In this document: in pieces, positions 28,793 to 40,965 of the stretch | How positions within the stretch are numbered: position 1 is the first letter of the stretch | How the letters are laid out: each line of letters starts with the position of its first letter | Origin: Arachis hypogaea | Lineage: Eukaryota; Streptophyta; Magnoliopsida; Fabales; Fabaceae | Reading direction: 5' to 3' | DNA length: 64,000 bases | NCBI RefSeq assembly: GCF_003086295.3 | Contig: NC_092046.1 | Span: 109,285,363-109,349,362, forward strand | Notes under the pieces: generated by a model | Told to the model about the DNA's origin: nothing | Databases searched by the model: none | Seen by the model: only the letters and a program-made list of their open reading frames with translations | Made by a program: the position numbers and the translations under genes

Positions 28793-30636
28793 TGGTGCAC
28801 GAAATTGTGATGTCCAGGCTCGAACAATCCCTGGCAACGTGAGCAACTTGGTACGCGTAATCGTGATTACACTTTAATTATGTAAAATTCATGGCTCTTT
28901 CTTCCCCTGGAAATGGCGCCAATAACATGGTGCCAATACCATGGTTCACAACTTCGATACAACTAACCAGCAAGTGCACTGGGTCGTCCAAGTAATACCT
29001 TACGTGAGTAAGGGTCGAATCCCACGGAGATTGTTGGTATGAAGCAAGCTATGGTCACCTTGTAAATCTCAGTCAGGCGGATATAAAATAATCATGGAGT
29101 TTTTGAATAATAAATAATAGAATAGGGATAGAGATACTTATGTAATCATTGGTAGGAATTTCAGATAAGCGAATGGAGATGCTTTCGTTCCTCTGAACCT
29201 CTGCTTTCCTGCTATCTTCATCCAATCAGTCTCACTCCTTTCCATGGCTGGCTTTATGTGATACATCACCACTGTCAATGGCTACTTTCGGTCATCTCTC
29301 AGGAAAATGATCCAATGCCCTGTCACGGCACGGCTAATCGTCTGGAGGCATCACCCTTGCCAATGTCTTCATCTTATCCTCTCAGTGAATAATATTCTCA
29401 CGCACCCTGTCATGGCACGACTATTCATCTGTCGGTTCTCGATCATGCTGGAATAGGATTTACTATCCTTATGCGTCTGTCACTAACGCCCTGCAATCGC
29501 GAGTTAGGAGCTCGTCACAGTCATTCAATCATTGAATCCTACTCGGAATACCACAGACAAGGTTTAGACCTTCCGGATTCTCTTGAATGCCGCCATCATT
29601 CTAGCTTACGCCACGAAGATTCTGGTTAAGAGATCTAAGAGATATTCATTCTAGCTTATTTCATGTAGAACAGAAGTGTTTGTCAGGCACGCGTTCATAA
29701 GGGAGAAGGATGATGAGCGTCACACATAATCATCACCTTCATCACGTTCTTGGGTGCGAATGGATATCTTAGAAGAGAAATAAGAAGAATTGAATAGAAA
29801 ACAGTAGTACTTTGCATTAATCCTTGAAGAACAGCAGAGCTCCACACCTTAATCTATGGAGTGTAGAAACTCTACCGTTGAAAATACATAAGTGAAGGTC
29901 CAGGCATGGCCGAGATGGCCAGCCCCCTTGGTCTAAGAACAATGCGTTCAAAGATGATCCTAAGATCCTAAGATGATCAAAATATTAAAACTGAGACCAA
30001 AGATGTCTAATACAATAGTAAGAGGTCCTATTTATAATAAACTAGCTACTAGGGTTTACATGAGTAAGTAATTGATGCATAAATCCACTTCCGGGGCCCA
30101 CCTGGTGTGTGTTTGGGCTGAGCTTAAGTGTAGCACGTGCAGAGGCCATTGGTGGAGTTGAACGCCAGGTTTTGATCCATTTCTGGCGTTCAACTCTGGT
30201 TTTGGATCCTTTTCTGGCGCTGGACGCCAGATTTGGGCAAAGAGCTGGCGTTGAATGCCAGTTTACGTCGTCTATTCTAGGCCAAAGTATGGACTATTAT
30301 ATATTTCTGGAAAGCCCTGGATGTCTAATTTCCAACGCAATTGGAAGCGAGCCATTTCGAGTTCTGTAGCTCCAAAAAATCCACTTTGAGTGCAGGGAGG
30401 TCAGAATCCAACAGCATCAGTAGTCCTTTTTCAACCTCTGAATCTGATTTCTGCTCAAGTCCCTCAATTTCAGCCAGAAAATACCTGAAATCACAGAAAA
30501 ACACACAAACTCATAGTAAAGTCCAGAAATGTGAATTTAACATAAAAACTAATGAAAACATCCCTAAAAGTAACTAGATCCTACTAAAAACATACTAAAA
30601 ACAATGCCAAAAAGCGTATAAATTATCCGCTCATCA
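28793..30636 (-). mobile_element. 5' LTR of K3
   Basis: Nearly identical to 19440-21284. It has palindromes at 30142-30270, a TATA-like box at 30029-30036, and a PBS-like relic at 28819-28840. Confidence 0.92.
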
Positions 30637-31426
30637 CTTACCTAGTGTTCGATGTATTGTTTACTTTGATTATGGAGTAGTCTTCTTTACTCTTGGCCTA
30701 GTTCAAGCGAATTGGGTAAACTTGAGTCATTGGGTCTAATGGATTTGATGATTTGGGAGCCCTTGGTGGTCAATTTGATACTCATTGATGCCAACCCACT
30801 ACTAATCCAATTAGTAGGTAGTTGGGACTTATGGGTTGATGTTATCAAAGCCATTTGACGTACTTCAAGTCTAGGAGTAGATATCACGTACTTAAGACTT
30901 TGAGGGTAGACTTAATGAGCTTGGTTCCTCATAATTGTCAAGATACGGTTGTTAGACAAGGATCGTGACCCCAATTCCCATGCCTAGCCAAGAATTGCTT
31001 TTATTATTCATATTTGAAAACCAATTTTCCCAAATTATTTGCTTTAGTTACAGTTTCTTGCTTGGTTTATAATAGAATTAAGTGGAATGTTGCTTGTTCA
31101 TTGGAATTGCTCATGTTTTGCTTAGATAGTTGAATTAGTTTGTTGCAATTTAAGAATACTTGCTTGTTAAGATTCCCATTTATTTTTATGCTCATAACTC
31201 ACAACCCCGTATTTCTAACCAATGTTGAAGCACATGTTTGCCCATTCCTTGTGAGACGACCCGAGATTTGAATACTTCGGTTATTTCTATTGGGGTTGAA
31301 CTTGTGACAACCAAATCCCTCTCTAAATTTGACCCCCGAGGATTGTTGTTGGTAGAGCTATACTTGCACCGTGGTTTTATTGGAGAAAATCTTTACCAAT
31401 ACACCCTTGGGAGCCTATCAAATTTT

Positions 31427-31444
31427 TGGCGCCATTGCCGGGGA
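31427..31444 (+). other. Primer binding site of N
   Basis: TGGCGCCATTGCCGGGGA has one difference from the tRNA-Asp-type PBS and lies 6 bases after the LTR end. Confidence 0.85.
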
Positions 31445-31569
31445 ATGGTTGCAACATATGCCTTGATATTGGTTATGTGAATATATGAATATTGTAGATA
31501 TTTTACTTCTCTCAATACTTAGCTATAGTTTAGATTTCTTTTGCATTTGTGCTATGACTTTCAAGTTTG

Positions 31570-32692
31570 ATGACTCGGTCTCAACCGAATTCTAGCTTAG
31601 CCAATTTTGATCCTGAGATCGAAAGAGCTTTGTTACACACTCGGCAAGCTAGACGGCGGTTGGACTATACGCCTAGTACTCTTGAGGAAAATACCGAATC
31701 ACTAGACGTCACCGAGAGTGACTTGGAGTCCGCTACTTCCTATTCTTCTGTTGACACTACTAATACATCTTTGCATCCTACAGGTGAGCCACACATGGCA
31801 GAGCCACGCCGGATCACTTTGCATGAGCAAGGAGCTCCGGATATCATACTTCAACCGTTGCAAGCAAGGTATCCTAACCTTGATCCAAACTTTGAGTTGA
31901 AGAGTAGCTTGATAAATCTACATCCTAAGTATCATGGGTTGCCGGGTCAAGACCCCATCCGACATTTGAAGGATTTTCAAGTTGCTTGTTCTACGGCTCG
32001 AAGGCATGGAGCCGATGAGGTAGCTATCATGGTTTTTTGCCTTCCCTTTCTCTCTTGAAGCGCAAGCAAAAACATGGTTCTACTCGCTACCGGATGAGAT
32101 TGTGACAAATTGGGATTTCTTGAGAAGAGAGGTTCTTGATAAGTTCTTCCCACCGGAGAAGACCGACTACATCCGGAAAGAGATTTCGGGTATAATGCAA
32201 AGAGACCAAGAGAGTTTGTACGAGTATTGGTCTCGGTTCAAGAGGCTATTGGAGTCATGTCCACACCACGGAATGACCACTCACTTGCTCATTAGCTACT
32301 TTACCGGAGGTCTTTGTGCGGAAGATAGAAGATTACTCACCGCTTCTAGTCGCGGTTCCCTTTCGAAAAACAAGACGGAGGTAGAAGCTTGGAATTTGAT
32401 AAAGGATGTTGCCGAAGCTACACAACACACAAGGGTGAGAAGTAATCCTCTCAAGGGTGTGGTAGAACCATCCCCCTCCGAAGCAAGTCTAACCAAGGCA
32501 CGTGGGGATATGACCACCTTCCTTACACAAATCCAAAGGGATCAAAAGGAATACTACTCCATCCAAGCCGTCCAAGCCCCACCTCCGGTTGCTCAACTTG
32601 AAGGCCTCCTAGAATTTGTGGTTTGTGCTCTAGCACCACACATTACACCGACCAATGCCATCAAATTCAAGAGGAACATGCCCTTGTGGTAG
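31570..32692 (+). pseudogene. gag: gag of N, frameshifted
   Basis: The ATG at 31570 gives MTRSQPNSSLANFDPEIERAL. The N-terminal part has the TLHEQGAPDIILQPLQARYP motif, and the gag core follows (NLHPKYHGLPGQDPIRHLKDF, WYS-type AKTWFYSLP, FLRREVLDKFFPPEKT, LYEYWSRFKRLLESCPHH). A T-run at 32033-32038 appears one T too long and shifts frame, and the frame shifts again near 32605 just before a CCHC zinc knuckle (CGLCSSTTHYTDQC). The Asn/Gly-rich linker seen in F between the knuckle and protease is mostly missing. Gag would form the particle and bind RNA. This copy cannot make it whole. Confidence 0.85.
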
Positions 32693-33279
32693 CCAATGTG
32701 AATTACAACAACCGTCCACCCTTGATGAAGAAGGCGAAGAAGACACCGGAGTTTGAATTGAACATGCTTCAAGTGTTCAAAAAGGTTGAGGTAACCATAC
32801 CACTCCTTGATGCTATTCAACAAATTCCAAAGTATGCAAAATTTTTGAAAGACTTGTGTACACACAAGGATAGGATAAGAGAATTGGAGACATTATCCTT
32901 GGGTAGTTCAATTTCTTCCTTGATGGAACCTATTCCAAGAAAATGTGGAGACCCTGGACCGTGCTTAGTGTCTTGTTGTATTGGTGGATACACTTTTCAT
33001 GATTGTATGTGTGACTTGGAAGCTTGTGTAAGCATCATGCCACTTTCTATCTATGTGCGGTTGAATTTAGCTCAGTTAAAGAAGTCGGCGGCGAGATTTG
33101 CCTTAGCCGATAAGAGTGTGATCACAGTGATGGGGATAGCGGAAGATGTACTCGTGGCAATTAAAATTTGGTTTTTTCGGTTGACTTTTACATCCTTGAA
33201 ATGCCTCCAACAGAAAATAGAAGCTCCTCCTCCGTTCTACTTGGTAGACCCTTCCTCAAAACCTCCAAATTCAAGTTAG
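32623..33279 (+). pseudogene. pro: gag C-terminus and protease of N, active site altered
   Basis: After the zinc knuckle comes MLQVFKKVEVTIPLLDAIQQ and the protease: CLVSCCIGGYTFHDCMCDLE. The catalytic motif reads C-D-L-E-A-C where F has C-D-L-G-A-C, so the glycine after Asp-Leu is glutamate (GAA at 33019-33021), likely from GGA. A one-base frame change near 33165 moves the rest of the protease (FYILEMP, LLGRPFLKTSKFKLDAFTG) into the frame of pol. Both lesions would abolish activity. Confidence 0.8.
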
Positions 33280-34802
33280 ATGCCTTCACCGGTATATATT
33301 CCTTTGGGGTTGGAGACAAGACTATCAAGTTCAATTTAGAGGAAGCCATGAAACATTCTCCCGAAGAACATTCTGTGCTACGATGTGATGTGATTGATGA
33401 AGTGGTAGCGGAAGTGCAAGAAGAAGACAATGACAAGTTGTGCTACCCCATTGTTGAGGAGACGGATGACCAAGAAGATGAACATGAAGAATTTGTCGAG
33501 AATAAATCCCATGAGATTGATGAAAAGGAACCTCAACTTGAGATAAAAAGTGAATTGAAGCCCCTTCTATCTCATTTGAAGTATGCTTTCTTAGAGGATA
33601 ACCAAAGGTTTCCGGTCATTATTGCTAGTGAGCTCTCAAGTGAAGAAGAGGGAAAGCTCCTAGATGTTCTCAGAGAGTACAGGAAAGCAATAGGATGGAG
33701 CCTAGCGGATATTGTGGGAATTGACTCCCGCAAGTGCATGCATAGGATATTTCTCCAAGATGGAGCTAAGCCGGTTAGGCAACCGCAAAGGAGGCTCAAC
33801 CCAACCATCCTCAATGTAGTGAAGAAAGAGGTCACCCGATTACTGGATGCGGATATCATATACCCAATTTCCGACAGTGAGTGGGTGAGCCCGGTTCAAG
33901 TTGTCCCCAAGAAGTCGGGCATCACAACGGTCGAGAAGGACGACGGTGAAATGGTCACTAAAAGAGTACAAAATGTGTGGCGAGTATGTATTGACTACAG
34001 AAGATTGAACGCCGCCACACGGAAGGACCATTACCCCTTACCCTTCATCGATTAGATGCTAGACCGCATGGCAGGTAAATCTCACTACTGCTTTCTTGAT
34101 GGATTTATTGGCTACTTCCAGATACATATTACTCCTGAAGATCAGGAGAAGACCACGTTTACTTATCCGTTTGGCACCTTTGCCTATAAAAGGATGCCAT
34201 TTGGACTATGTAACGCACCCGCTACTTTTCAGTGGCGCATGACGAGTGTCTTCTCCCATCTAATGGAGAATTGCCTGGAAGTCTTTATGGACGACTTCAG
34301 CGTTTATGGTACTTCATTCAATTTTTGTTTAGAGAGCTTGGCCAAGGTCCTAGCTAGATGTGTTGACACTAACCTTGTCTTAAATTTTGAAAAATGTCAC
34401 TTTATGGTACAACAAAGTATAGTGTTAGGACATGTAGTATCTCATGAAGGCATTTCTGTAGACCCGGCCAAGGTCGATGTTATCACCACTTTGCCTCACC
34501 CCTCATCCGTGAGGGAGGTCCGCTCGTTTTTGGGACATGCAGGATTTTATAGGCGCTTTATCAAGGACTTCAGCAGGATTGCTTTGCCATTGTTGCGCCT
34601 ACTCCAAAAAAATGTGGATTTTGAGTTTGATGGTGAATGTGTAAAAGCTTTTGAAGAGCTAAGGAGAGTTCTTACCACGGCACCAATTGTGAGAGGCCCC
34701 AACTGGACGTTGCCATTTGAGATAATGTGCGATGCGTCAAACCATGCTGTGGGTGCCGCGCTTGCACAGCGCGATGGTAAACTCCCTTATGTCATTACTT
34801 AC

Positions 34803-36368
34803 TGGTGCACGAAATTGTGATCATCAACAATGGTGCCAAAGACTTGGAGCTCTCAAACGTGAATCACATGGAGACTGTCGGCTTGAAGCAAGCTATGGTC
34901 ATCTTGTAAATCTCAGTCAGGCAGATTCAAATGGTTATGGAGGATTGATAATTAAAGATAAATAAAACATAAAATAAGATAAAGATAGAGATACTTATGT
35001 AATTCATTGGTAGGAATTTCAGATAAGCGTATGAAGATGCTTTGTTCCTCCTGAACCTCTGCTTTCCTATTGCCTTCTTCCAATCATTCATACTCCTTTC
35101 CATGGAAAGCTTTATGTTGGGCATCACCGTTGTCAATGGCTACTTCCCGTCCTCTCAGTGAAAATATTCTACGCACGCTGTCACCGCACGGCTAATCATC
35201 TGTCGGTTCTCGATCATGTTAGAATAGGATCCATTGATCCTTTTGCGTCTGTCACACGCCCAACAATCGCGAGTTTGAAGCTCGTCACAATCATCCCTTC
35301 TCAGATCCTACTCGAAATACCACAGACAAGGTTTAGACTTTCCGGATCTCAAGAATGACCGCCAATAATTCTAGTATGTACCACGAAGGTTCTAATATTA
35401 GATTAGAAACCCAAGAGATACACATTCAAGCTTGTTTGCATGTAGAACGGAAGTGGTTGTCAGTCACGCGTTCATAGGTGAGAATGGTGATGAGTGTCAC
35501 ATAATCATCACATTCATCATGTTCTTGGGAGCGAATGAATATCTTGGAGAAGAAATAGACTTGAGTTGAATAGAAAAACAATAGTACTTTGTATTAATTC
35601 ATGAAAAACAGTAGAGCCCCACACCTTAATCTATGGTGTGTAGAAACTCCACCGTTGAAAATACATAAGAACAAGGTCTAGGCATGACCGAGAGGCCAGC
35701 CTCCAAAACGTGATCAAGGGATCAAAAGATAATCCAAAGATGAAAATACAATAGCAAAAGGTCCTATTTATAGAAAACTAGTAGCCTAGGATTACAGAAA
35801 TAGGTAATTAATGCAGAAATCTTCTTCCGGGCCCACTTGGTGTGTTCTTGGGCTGAGCATTGAAGCTTCCATGTGTAGAGTCTTTACTTGGAGTTAAACG
35901 CCAACTTTTGTGTCACTTTGGGCGTTTAACTCCAGCTTTTGTGCCAGTTCTGGAGTTAAACGCCAGAATTCTTGAGCTGACTTGGAACGCCTGTTTGGGC
36001 CATCAAATCTTGGGCAAAGTATGGACTATTATATATTGCTGGAAAGCCCAGGATGTCTTCTTTCCAACGCAAGTGATAGTGCGCCAATTGGGTTTCTGTA
36101 GCTCCAGAAAATCCACTTAGAGTGTAGGGAGGTCAGAATCCAACAACATCTGCAGTCCTTTTTCAGCCTCTGAATCAGATTTTTGCTCAGGTCCCTCAAT
36201 TTCAGCCAGAAAATACCTGAAATCACAGAAAAACACACAAACTCATAGTAAAGTCCAGAAAAGTTATTTTTATTTAAAATCTAATAAAAATATAATAAAA
36301 ACTAATTAAAATATACTAAAAACATACTAAAAACAATGCCAAAAAGCGTATAAATTATCCGCTCATCA
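34803..36368 (-). mobile_element. Solo LTR H (K family) inside N RNase H
   Basis: CTTAC flanks it at 34798-34802 and 36369-36373; its length is 1566 bp. On the minus strand it runs from TGATGAGCGG to TTCGTGCACCA. It has TATAAATA at 35765-35772 and palindromes at 35885-35995, and is closest to K2. A PBS-like relic (CTTTGGCACCATTGTTGATG) lies near its 3' end. Confidence 0.93.
35885..35995. repeat. U3 palindrome cluster of H
   Basis: Copies are GGAGTTAAACGCCAAC, GGGCGTTTAACTCCAG, GGAGTTAAACGCCAG and GGAACGCCTG. Alternating copies are inverted relative to each other. Confidence 0.7.
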
Positions 36369-38071
36369 CTTACTCTTCTAAGACATTAGATGCGGCACAA
36401 TCCAACTATACCACTACTGAAAAAGAACTCCTAGCTATTGTTCATGCTTTAGATAAATTCAGATCTTATTTGCTAGGTTCAAAGATAGTGGTATACACGG
36501 ATCATGTAGCTTTAAAGTACTTATTGACAAAGAATGAGTCAAAGCCTAGACTCATACGTTGGATCTTGCTTTTGCGAGAATTCGACATTGAGATTAGGGA
36601 CCGGAGTGGATCTCAAAACCTGGTTGCAGATCATTTAAGCCGCATTGAGAATTTAAAAATTGATCCATTTCCGATCAATGACTTATTCCCATTGGATAGT
36701 TTGCATGCTATGTCGGATAGCCTTCCTTGGTTTGCCCGAATGGCGAACTACTTGGTTGCAAGAATCTTCCCTCCCAACTTTTCAAAAAATCAAAGGGACA
36801 AGTTGAGGAGTAATTCCAAATACTATATTTGGGATGACCCTCACTTGTGGAAGAGAGGCGTAGACCAAGTAATTCAAAGATGTGTCCCGGAGTCTGAATT
36901 CCAACCAATTCTTGAAGCTTGTCATTCGTCCGAATGTGGTGGCCACTTTGTCCCACAAAGGACTGCTAAAAAAGTGTTGGATTGTGGATTCTGGTGGCCA
37001 ACCTTATTCAGGGATGCTAACCGGTTATGTGTGTCTTGCCATCATTGTGAGAAGTCAGGAAACGCATCCCAAAGGGATGAAATGCCTCAGCAACCTATGT
37101 TGTTCTATGAGATATTTGATGTATGGGGCATTGACTTTATGGGACTGTTTCCCAACTCTAGTGGGTATCTGTATATTCTGTTAGCGGTTGACTACGTGTC
37201 AAAGTGGGTAGAGGCCGTACCTACCCGCCTTGACGACGCCAATGCCGTTGTTTCTTTCATTAGGAATCACATTGTATGCCGTTATGGGTCGCCACGAGCA
37301 ATCGTGAGCGACCAAGGATCCCACTTTTGTAACAGGAAGGTAGAAGCATTGCTCAAGCGCTATGGAGTGTCGCATAAGGTTGCTACTGCTTATCATCCGC
37401 AAACAAATGGACAAGCAGAAGTGTCCAACCGGGAAATCAAGAGAATCTTGGAGAAAGTGGTCAATCCACAAAGAAAGGATTGGAGCCTCCGGTTAGGAGA
37501 TGCACTATGGGCGTATAGAACGGCCTACAAGACTCCGATAGGGATGAGTCATTTCCAGATCGTCTATGGTAAGGCGTGCCACCTTTTGGTGGAGATTGAG
37601 CATTGAGCCTATTGAGCGGTAAAGCAGTGCAACATGAATTTAGCCAAGGCGGGTGAAGCTAGGAAGTTACAACTAGAAGAGCTTGAGTGTTTGAGGAACG
37701 AGTCATATGAGAATGCCCGAATTTACAAGGAAAAGACTAAGGCATTTCATGACCATCACATCCGGAAGAAGGACTTTCAAGAAGGTGATGAGGTCCTCCT
37801 CTACAACTCAAGGCTCCAATTTATGCCTGGCAAGCTCCGTTTTAGATGGGAAGGACCTTTCAAGGTGAAGGAGATGAAGCCCTACGGAGTAGTGGAATTG
37901 TTTGATCCCAAGAGTGAAACAACTTTCAAAGTGAATGGACATAGAGTGAAGAAGTATCATGGTTGCAAGCCCCCAAGAGAGTTAGAGGTGTATATATTGG
38001 AGGATACACCAAGGACAGAGGAAGCTTAAGAAAAGGACCGTCTAACTTAAGGACGTTAAAGAAAAGTGCTT

Positions 38072-38089
38072 GTTGGGAGGCACCCCACC
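38072..38089 (+). other. Post-pol hairpin of N
   Basis: GTTGGGAGGCACCCCACC follows GACGTTAAAGAAAAGTGCTT. The stem has one mismatch (T opposite C) and loop AGGCAC, so it is intermediate between the F/A and K/E forms. Confidence 0.65.
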
Positions 38090-39704
38090 GTGGTAAGATC
38101 TTCCTTGTTTATACCATCTTGTTCATATCTTTAGTTTTTTGTGAATTTTGTGATCTTTTGATGATTGATTGAGTGCATAGGAATGCTATCTTTGTTGCTT
38201 TTGTTGGATAGGTAGAATGTTCATATAGATAGGATGTGAAAAAGATAAAGAAAACAAAAATATTTCTTTGAAGAAAGGCACCGACGCACCAGCGCACAGT
38301 GCGCGTGCGCGCCAGTGGCAAAATTTCACTCTTGGGCCAAATACCCGAGAGTCATGACCACTTTGTGCCCAACTCGCGCCAGGCACCGACGCGTTCGCGT
38401 ACATGCTGCCTGCGCGCACCCTTGCAAATTAACCATCGACGCACCAGCGCACGGTGCGCGCGCACGCCGATGGAGATATGTGGACTCTCTGGTACAAAAT
38501 CCAGAGAGTTGTGCCACAATTGGGCCAACCTTGTGCCAAAAATGATGCGTTCGCGCGTTGTGCGCATCCGCGCCAGTTGCGGAATACCTCAAGCACGCGT
38601 CCGCGCAAGGTGCGCGTCCGCGCACCTGCCTCACTGATTCACTCTGGTACAAAAACCAGAGACTTGAGCTAACTTTGTGCCACTTCTGTGCCTAAGGCAC
38701 AACTCCCCTCGCGCGCGTGCGCCACTGACGCACACGCGTCCTCTGCTAGCATCCTCACCGACGCGCCAGTGCACCTTGCGCGCGCGCGCCGGTTGCGCGA
38801 GTCAGTTTTATACTTCGCGCCTTGCCCTGTTTTTCTTTCTCTCAAACCCTTTTCTTTCTTAGTTTTTTTTCCTTCTCCCCCCCATCATCTCCCTTCCCCT
38901 CTTCTTATTCCCTACCCCCCCACCACTGTCTCCAGCCACTCACCGGCGACAACCAACTTTTCCGGTGGCACTACACCTCTCCCATTTTCTTTCTCATCTT
39001 CACAAAAGAAGATTCAACCTTGTTCCTTCATACTTTTCAAGGTTTCAATTCTTCTACTTCTCTTCTTTATTTTCTCTTGCATTATTTCCTCTAGTTAGAT
39101 GCTTCTTATTACTTTACTTAGTTTCCCTTTTACTTGCATGATGATGTTTCTTGCTTTTTGTTTGCTTACCTTTCCTTTTTCCTTATTTCTCCATGGATGT
39201 TGAATTTGAGCTTAATTTGCATTAATAGATCTTTTGTCATTCTTTTTCTTATCTTTCCCATTGTGTGATGTTTATGTGATGATTGATGTTCCATTTTGGG
39301 CTTTGAATTGGTTTAATATCTCATAATTGTTCATTGCTTGATTATTGCACGCCAAGTGTTCGAGGAAATGTACATATACCATTTTGGTTCATTTTAGTTA
39401 TAGATTTTTCAAATTGGTGCTCCCTCCTCATTCACTTACTTTCTCTTAAATGCATTGAGTCTAATTTGTGTGCTTAAAGTTTATACTTGCCAATTAGATA
39501 TTAATTGAACATGACTTGCTCTTTATTATGGATGCTTGAGACTACTCTTCTCATGCCATTGCATGCTTTACTTCCTCTTGCATCCCATGCCAAGTGTTGT
39601 GACCCTTGCTTTTACATTCATCATGGGCACCACAAGTCACTTGCATTTTTTTGTCAAATTGATTCTTGGGTTTAATGTTTTCCTTCCTTCTCTTCCTTTT
39701 CAGG
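38090..39704 (+). other. Non-coding leader between pol and ORF2 in N
   Basis: No gene is supported. It holds the palindrome array at 38277-38800, then T/C-rich sequence (38820-39700) ending in a splice-acceptor-like site (TTCCTTCTCTTCCTTTTCAG at 39684-39703). Confidence 0.7.
38277..38800. repeat. Palindrome array of N before ORF2 (GCGCACNGTGCGCG type)
   Basis: Units are GCACCGACGC, CAGCGCACAGTGCGCGTGCGC, GCACCGACGCGTTCGCG, CAGCGCACGGTGCGCGCGC, GCACGCGTCCGCGCAAGG, TGCGCGTCCGCGCA and TTGCGCGCGCGCGCC. Between units, CCAGAGAGTTGTGCC-like text recurs. The word type matches this element's LTR clusters. Long open frames on both strands are by-products of GC-rich repeats. Confidence 0.85.
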
Positions 39705-40856
39705 ATAGCCACCAAGAAAGGCAAGAAGATAGCTTCAAGGAAACCGGCCGCAAAAAGGGCACCCCAAAAGTCAAATTCTAAGGCGCGCTCTTCATTAGGA
39801 GCCAAACCCCTATCTAAGAAAGGGAAGACACCCGCTCCTTTTGATGAGAATGACAAGGGCAAACCGGCAAAAGATTCCTCAAGGTTCACCAAACGCTTTT
39901 GTGAACTTATGTTCCCCTCCATAGCTGTAAGGAACTATCATCCTGAGCATCTACTCGCTCCGCCGGACAAGGTCGCTCCTTATATTTTGCCCCGCATTGA
40001 ACAGCGAGGATGGGAGTTTCTTTTGAGGAAACCAAGGGAAATCAACCTCTCTTGGGTGGGAGAATTCTACACTAACTACCATCTTCCCTCTCTTCAATCG
40101 GTATACATGCGCCGAAAGTAAGTCTCGGTTTCAGAAGAGGCTATTCAGCAAGTGCTTAATGTCCTACCAGTGCCAAGTGACATGGATGGCTACCAAGAAG
40201 TCTTACATCAGCGAGAGAAGTATGGATTCAATTGGGACTCGATTCTCCGAGTCATTGCTGAGCTAGGGACATTTTGGACCCAAGGTCGACTCCGGATGAG
40301 GCCCAAGAGCATTGACGCTCGCTTCCTTACTGTGGAAGCTAGAGCTTGGGCCCAGATCCTATCCCACTATGTGCTACCTAGGACCCACAAGTCGTCCCTC
40401 ACGGCAGACCTCGCCTTGCTTGTTTGGTGTGTTCTCACGGAGAAGCCGATGAATATTCTGCTTCTTGTCAAGCAAGCGATGAGTCAAGTTCACGACCGGG
40501 GTAATTTGCCATTTCCAGTATTGGTGTATGACTTAGTTGCTGCTATGGGTGTTTCTTGGGAAGCCAAGGACAAAAAGATCATAGTTCCGGCTAAGGGCGA
40601 TGTGGTCCCAAGCGGGAAATACCTACACCTTCCCATGAGCAAACCAAGCCTCGACATGGCCCCGCCACTTCTTTTTCCTTCTAGCTCATCATCACCACCA
40701 CTTCGATCCACACATCAAAGGATAGAAGATCTTCACCGGAAGCTTGATAGATATGAGCGGCGCAACCACCGCCGGTACACTTACATCAAGAAGCTTCTGC
40801 GTTGTGTTACCCCCAGCATGGAGGAACCCGAAATATTCACATCCACCTCAAACTGA
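39705..40856 (+). pseudogene. ORF2 of N, start codon lost and one stop
   Basis: It aligns codon by codon with F ORF2. The start reads ATA (39705-39707) where F and A have ATG. A basic N-terminus (KKGKKIASRKPAAKRAPQK) precedes the conserved domain: RFTKRFCELMFPSIAVRNYH, EQRGWEFLLRKPREINLSWV, GEFYTNYHLPSLQSVYM. A TAA at 40119-40121 (MRRK-stop-VSVSEEAIQQ) stands where F has Gln, a C-to-T type change. The domain continues to ARAWAQILSHYVLPRTHKSS, with LVYDLVAAMGVSW, and the C-terminus IEDLHRKLDRYERRNHRRYT may be a coiled coil. It is about 384 codons ending in TGA. Function is unknown, and it is the same family as K3 ORF2. Confidence 0.8.
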
Positions 40857-40951
40857 AGTGATGGGAGCTCTGATGATGGGGATAGTGAAGGTTCCGGTCC
40901 TGACCGTCCCTTGCGTATTATTCGTAGCACGGAAGACCGTGCTAATTTCTA

Positions 40952-40965
40952 AAGTGTGGGGAGGT
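40952..40965 (+). other. Internal polypurine-like tract of N
   Basis: AAGTGTGGGGAGGT lies about 95 bp after the ORF2 stop and is followed by CGTTCGACCGATCTCC. It is the same tract as in F and A. Confidence 0.6.

Larger units (their letters stand above)
19440..30636 (-). mobile_element. Element K3: complete, young, pol-less K-family retrotransposon
   Basis: CTTAC flanks it at 19435-19439 and 30637-30641. LTRs of 1845 and 1844 bp differ at about 28 positions by hand count (about 1.5%). Minus-strand order: 5' LTR, PBS, 1.9-kb leader, gag-protease (778 codons, one stop), post-pol hairpin, palindrome array, ORF2 (intact), 3' region, polypurine-like end, 3' LTR. The protease C-terminus runs directly into the hairpin with no RT, RNase H or integrase, so it must rely on another element for these. 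Confidence 0.92.
18474..31420 (+). mobile_element. 5' LTR of N, split by K3
   Basis: It starts TGATAAACCCCG and ends GAGCCTATCA. The break after GCTTAC at 19439 resumes at 30642, and the intact 3' LTR runs straight through this point near 43440. The U3 palindrome cluster is at 18779-18932. Confidence 0.9.
33168..38029 (+). pseudogene. pol: pol of N: protease end, RT, RNase H, integrase; broken by stops and by H
   Basis: Order: protease end; spacer; RT from about 33590 (IGWSLADIVGI, WVSPVQVVPKKSG, catalytic FMDD at 34284-34295 in FMDDFSVYG); RNase H ([18 protein letters not shown], then [19 protein letters not shown] after the insert, [19 protein letters not shown]); integrase HHCC zinc region ([15 protein letters not shown]); DDE core ([26 protein letters not shown]); C-terminal GPFKVKEMKPYG. 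Stops: TAG at 34053-34055 in FID-stop-MLDR, TGA at 37604-37606 and 37613-37615. Solo LTR H splits RNase H at 34802/36369, and removing it with one CTTAC restores VITYSSKTL. The product ends at TAA 38027-38029, 42 bp before the hairpin. Confidence 0.88.

Noticed and set aside
38186..39098. Arg/Ala/His-rich open frames up to 136 codons on both strands
   Set aside because: They lie in the GC-rich array and following T/C-rich leader of N, have no counterparts at this place in F, and give low-complexity peptides.
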